DNA of 64,000 nucleotides from Kiritimatiellia bacterium (lineage in GTDB: Bacteria; Verrucomicrobiota; Kiritimatiellia; CAIQIC01; Lenti-01). The first letter of the stretch is position 1, and each line of letters opens with the position of its first letter. Positions 60,320 to 64,000 of this stretch are shown here, one piece after another. Where the stretch lies: the NCBI GenBank assembly GCA_017527155.1, contig JAFXQI010000010.1:1-64000 (forward strand). The letters run 5' to 3'. The position numbers were made by a program, and so were the translations under genes. The notes under the pieces are model-generated. The model ran no database searches, was not told the origin of the DNA, and saw only the letters and a list, made by a program, of their open reading frames with translations.

Positions 60320-62088
60320 TCAGTCGAGGGGACGGGAGGCGAGGAGGAGCTGGTCGGTGCCGCCGATGAAGCGGGCGTGCTGGAGGGGGAAGTCGGAGGG
60401 GATGCGGCCGTCGGACATCAGGCGGTACCAGCTGCGGTCGGGGGCTTCGGGGGCCGACAGGGAGGAATGCCAGGGGCGGTCGCGGGTCTCGGTCGTGAGG
60501 TAGACGAGGGGGATGCGGAAACGGGTGCGGTCGAGGAGGGCGAAGTCGTCGGCGGTTTTCGGGAGGAGGAGGGACGGGGTGTTGCCGTACCAGGCGGTCG
60601 CCCACGGGATGTCGGTGGCGAGGGGCTCGCCGGGGTTCAGCCGGTCGCAGGTCCAGGTGATGTAGGCGTGGTAGTACGGGGGATAGGGGAGGCCGGTGCG
60701 CGGCGGGACCACGGAGAGGATGAAGGGCCACGCGGAAACGAGCAGGAGGACCGCGGTGGCCGCGCCCGCGACGAAGCGGGAAGGCGTGCGGAGGCGGTCG
60801 AGGAGGATCAGGAAGAAGGCCCAGCCGTAGGGGAGCGCGAGGGGGACGAAGAGGGCGGCGGCGGTCGCGGCGGCATCGGCGGCACCGGGGGATGCCGCGG
60901 AGGGGCCGAAGACGGCGGCGACGACGGCGGCGACAGCGGCGGAAAGGAGGATGCCCCAGCGGAGGATGCGGGAGGTGTAGCGGCGGAAGGGGTGGAAGCA
61001 GGCGGCGAGGGCGAGGGCGAGGACGGGACCCGCGGCGGCCCATCCGGCGGCGCCGGCGGCGAAGGCGCGGAGGTTGGCGAGGAGCTTGAGCTGGATGGCG
61101 TAGAAGGCGGTCGCGGTGTCGGGGAGCGCGGGGTCGAGGGCGCGCGGGAGGGCGTCGCCGGGGAAGAGGTAGGTTCCGGAGAGGGCGGCGAGGGGCGCGA
61201 GGCCGAAGGGGGAGCCGCAGGTTTCGAGGTTGCGGAGGATCCACGGGAGGATGAACAGGACGGCGAGGAGGAGGTGCAAGGCGGCCTTCGCGACGGGCCG
61301 GGCACGGTGGCGGGCGCATCCGATGACCAGCAGGAGGGCGGGCTCGACGGCGGCGGCTTCGTAGCGGGAGAGGAAGGCGAGCGCGGCGAAGAGGGACGAG
61401 CAAGCCAGCGGCGGGAGCCATCGGCGGAGGGGGACCGGGATGTCGTCGGGCCAGGGGGCACCGCAGCGGCGGGGGGCGGCGGCGCAGAGGGCGAAGTGGA
61501 CGGCGCCGAGCAGGAAGAAGAGGGCGCAGGGGTAGTCGTCGGCGGCGGCGCTGCGGCGCCAGACCATGTCGCAGAGGAGGTAGGAGACGGCGGAGAGGGT
61601 CCCGGTACGGGCGTCGAACAGGCGGCGCGCGATCAGCCACACCCACAGGACGGACAGGACGGCGAAAAGATGCGAGCCCGCGATGGGCCAGTAGTCGCCG
61701 GGATCGACGAGGCCGTTGGCGGTGTGCGGCGCGAGGTGTCCGGTGGCGCGGAGGATGCCGGCGAGTACGGTCGGCCAGACGGGGGGATGCAGGAGGTCGG
61801 GGTGGGCGTCGGGGCGGAGGGGTGCGTCGGGGGCGGTTTCGGAGAGTTTCCAGAGGGAGAGGGGGCGGATGCAGCGGGTGGTCAGGCCTTCGCCGTTGGC
61901 CAGGGCGCGGGCGAGCTGGGCTTCTTCCATCGCACGGGGGGATTTGAGTCCCTGGAAGGTGCCGCGGGCGTGGAGGAGGGCCATCGTCGCGGCGAAGAGG
62001 AGGAAGATGAGCCAGTGGATCGCGCGGCGCCCTGCGCCGGAATCGACGAGGCGGGCGAAGCGGCGGGTGGCGGGTTCGAAGACGTCGT

Positions 62089-62092
<4 letters not shown>
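60320..62092 (-). CDS. GT-C-like (PMT/ArnT-type) membrane glycosyltransferase
   Basis: A 590-residue protein with about 11 membrane helices. The early loop MEEAQLARALANGEGLTTR resembles the acidic loop of PMT-family enzymes; SYLLCDMVWRRSAAADDYPC, RYEAAAVEPALLLVIGCAR and LFILPWILRNLETCGSPFG also fit the family. It would transfer sugar from a lipid carrier to an outer substrate, not identifiable here. The start overlaps the response-regulator stop (ATGA), so it may be controlled with the two-component genes. Confidence 0.72.
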
Positions 62093-63524
<1,432 letters not shown>

Positions 63525-63528
<4 letters not shown>

Positions 63529-64000
63529 GGCGCGTCCTCCGGGGCGGCCGGCGGGGCGAGCAGCCGCACGCGCTGGTCGTCGCGCTGGAAGTTCAGCTGG
63601 ATGCGCGTGCCGCCGGGCTGCGTGTCGACCATGATGGTCCCGCCGTGGTCGCGCAGGATGCGCTGGACGATCATCAGGCCCATGCCGTTGCCGTTGGCCT
63701 TCGTGGTCTGGAAGGGTTCGAAAAGGTCGCCCATCCGGTTCGCCGAGATGCCCGGTCCCGTATCCTCGATGGCGATGCCGACGAGCCGGTCCGCGGACGC
63801 GAACGACACGCGCAGCACGCCGCCGTCGCCCATCGCCTGGATTGCGTTGTGCATGACGTTGAAGAACGCCTGCCGCACCTGCCCCGCGTCCACCCAGGCC
63901 GTCGGCAGGTCTTCCGGTTCCTCGAACTCCAGGCGGATGTTGCGGTCGTGGATTTCCGCCGACAGCGACTCCAGCGTCTCGCGCGCCAGCGCCGGGAGCG
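63525..64000 (-). CDS. sensor histidine kinase, C-terminal part (runs off the window)
   Basis: Only the last 158 codons are in view; the gene continues past 64000, so the sensor and His-containing parts are missing. Visible HATPase motifs are N box (QAFFNVMHNAIQAM), G1 (IEDTGPGIS), F (LFEPFQTTK) and G2 (GNGMGLMIVQRIL). The stop overlaps the response-regulator start by four bases. It is the cognate kinase of the NtrC-type regulator. Confidence 0.92.

Overview
The window is a high-GC bacterial chromosome segment with tightly packed operons and many ATGA or GTGA start/stop overlaps. Gene content (a Ser/Thr kinase with an HGD catalytic loop and zinc ribbon, GldA/F/G-like ABC genes with a DUF4340 protein, MBOAT/SGNH pairs, expanded AAA-plus-nuclease and RAYT families) suggests the PVC superphylum, most likely a Kiritimatiellota-type lineage. 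That placement is inference from gene content and style; there is no rRNA in the window.

Layout: 0-3 kb holds a small secreted protein, a VapC/Phd-type toxin-antitoxin pair and a RAYT (REP-associated HUH transposase). 3-8 kb is a ferrous-iron operon read on the minus strand: outer-membrane barrel protein, two FeoA proteins, FeoB, a Cys-rich FeoB-associated peptide and a methyltransferase, behind a Fur-box-like site. 8.7-12.1 kb is a four-gene operon joining a TIM-barrel protein, a CitE-like C-C lyase and a split class I fumarase/tartrate dehydratase. 12.4-16.6 kb has a UDP-sugar dehydrogenase, a ParE/GyrB-type topoisomerase subunit and a DUF218 protein. 16.9-23 kb is an AAA ATPase/nuclease, then MBOAT acyltransferase, double-SGNH protein and cardiolipin synthase. 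23-27 kb has a UbiA prenyltransferase, a KH-R3H RNA-binding protein, an FHA protein and a pseudopilin. 27-38 kb is a minus-strand envelope-polysaccharide block (GT-C protein, giant SGNH/TPR protein, FAD-oxidoreductase/GT2 fusion) joined to rsfS and nadD, then an SH3 protein. 38-40 kb is a lower-GC patch of unknown membrane proteins and a palindrome array. 40-49 kb is housekeeping: thrC, obg, ssrA (tmRNA), a divergent carbamoyltransferase, a kinase, nrdR, and rpsP-khpA-trmD. 51-57 kb is the Gld-type ABC cluster. 57-60 kb has citrate synthase and a DUF456 protein. 60-64 kb has a GT-C protein and an NtrC-type two-component pair that runs off the edge.

The most unusual part is a layered set of small repeats in the spacers: (a) two-hairpin REP elements (five sites) near a RAYT; (b) a GAGCTCTCCGAGCGAG hairpin family, one copy of which sits in frame inside nadD and another has MITE-like inverted flanks; (c) six tandem TTTTCCAANNNTTGGAAAA palindromes upstream of thrC; (d) an AT-rich element with core GCGATATCAAGG that precedes ATG codons, occurs as orphans, and brackets three copies of an unrecognised membrane/helix-turn-helix-like protein family as inverted ends 827-863 bp apart. 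Items (b) and (d) are the best candidates for something undescribed.

Start sites were chosen by ribosome-binding sites and overlaps. All family assignments come from reading motifs by eye; no database search was run.
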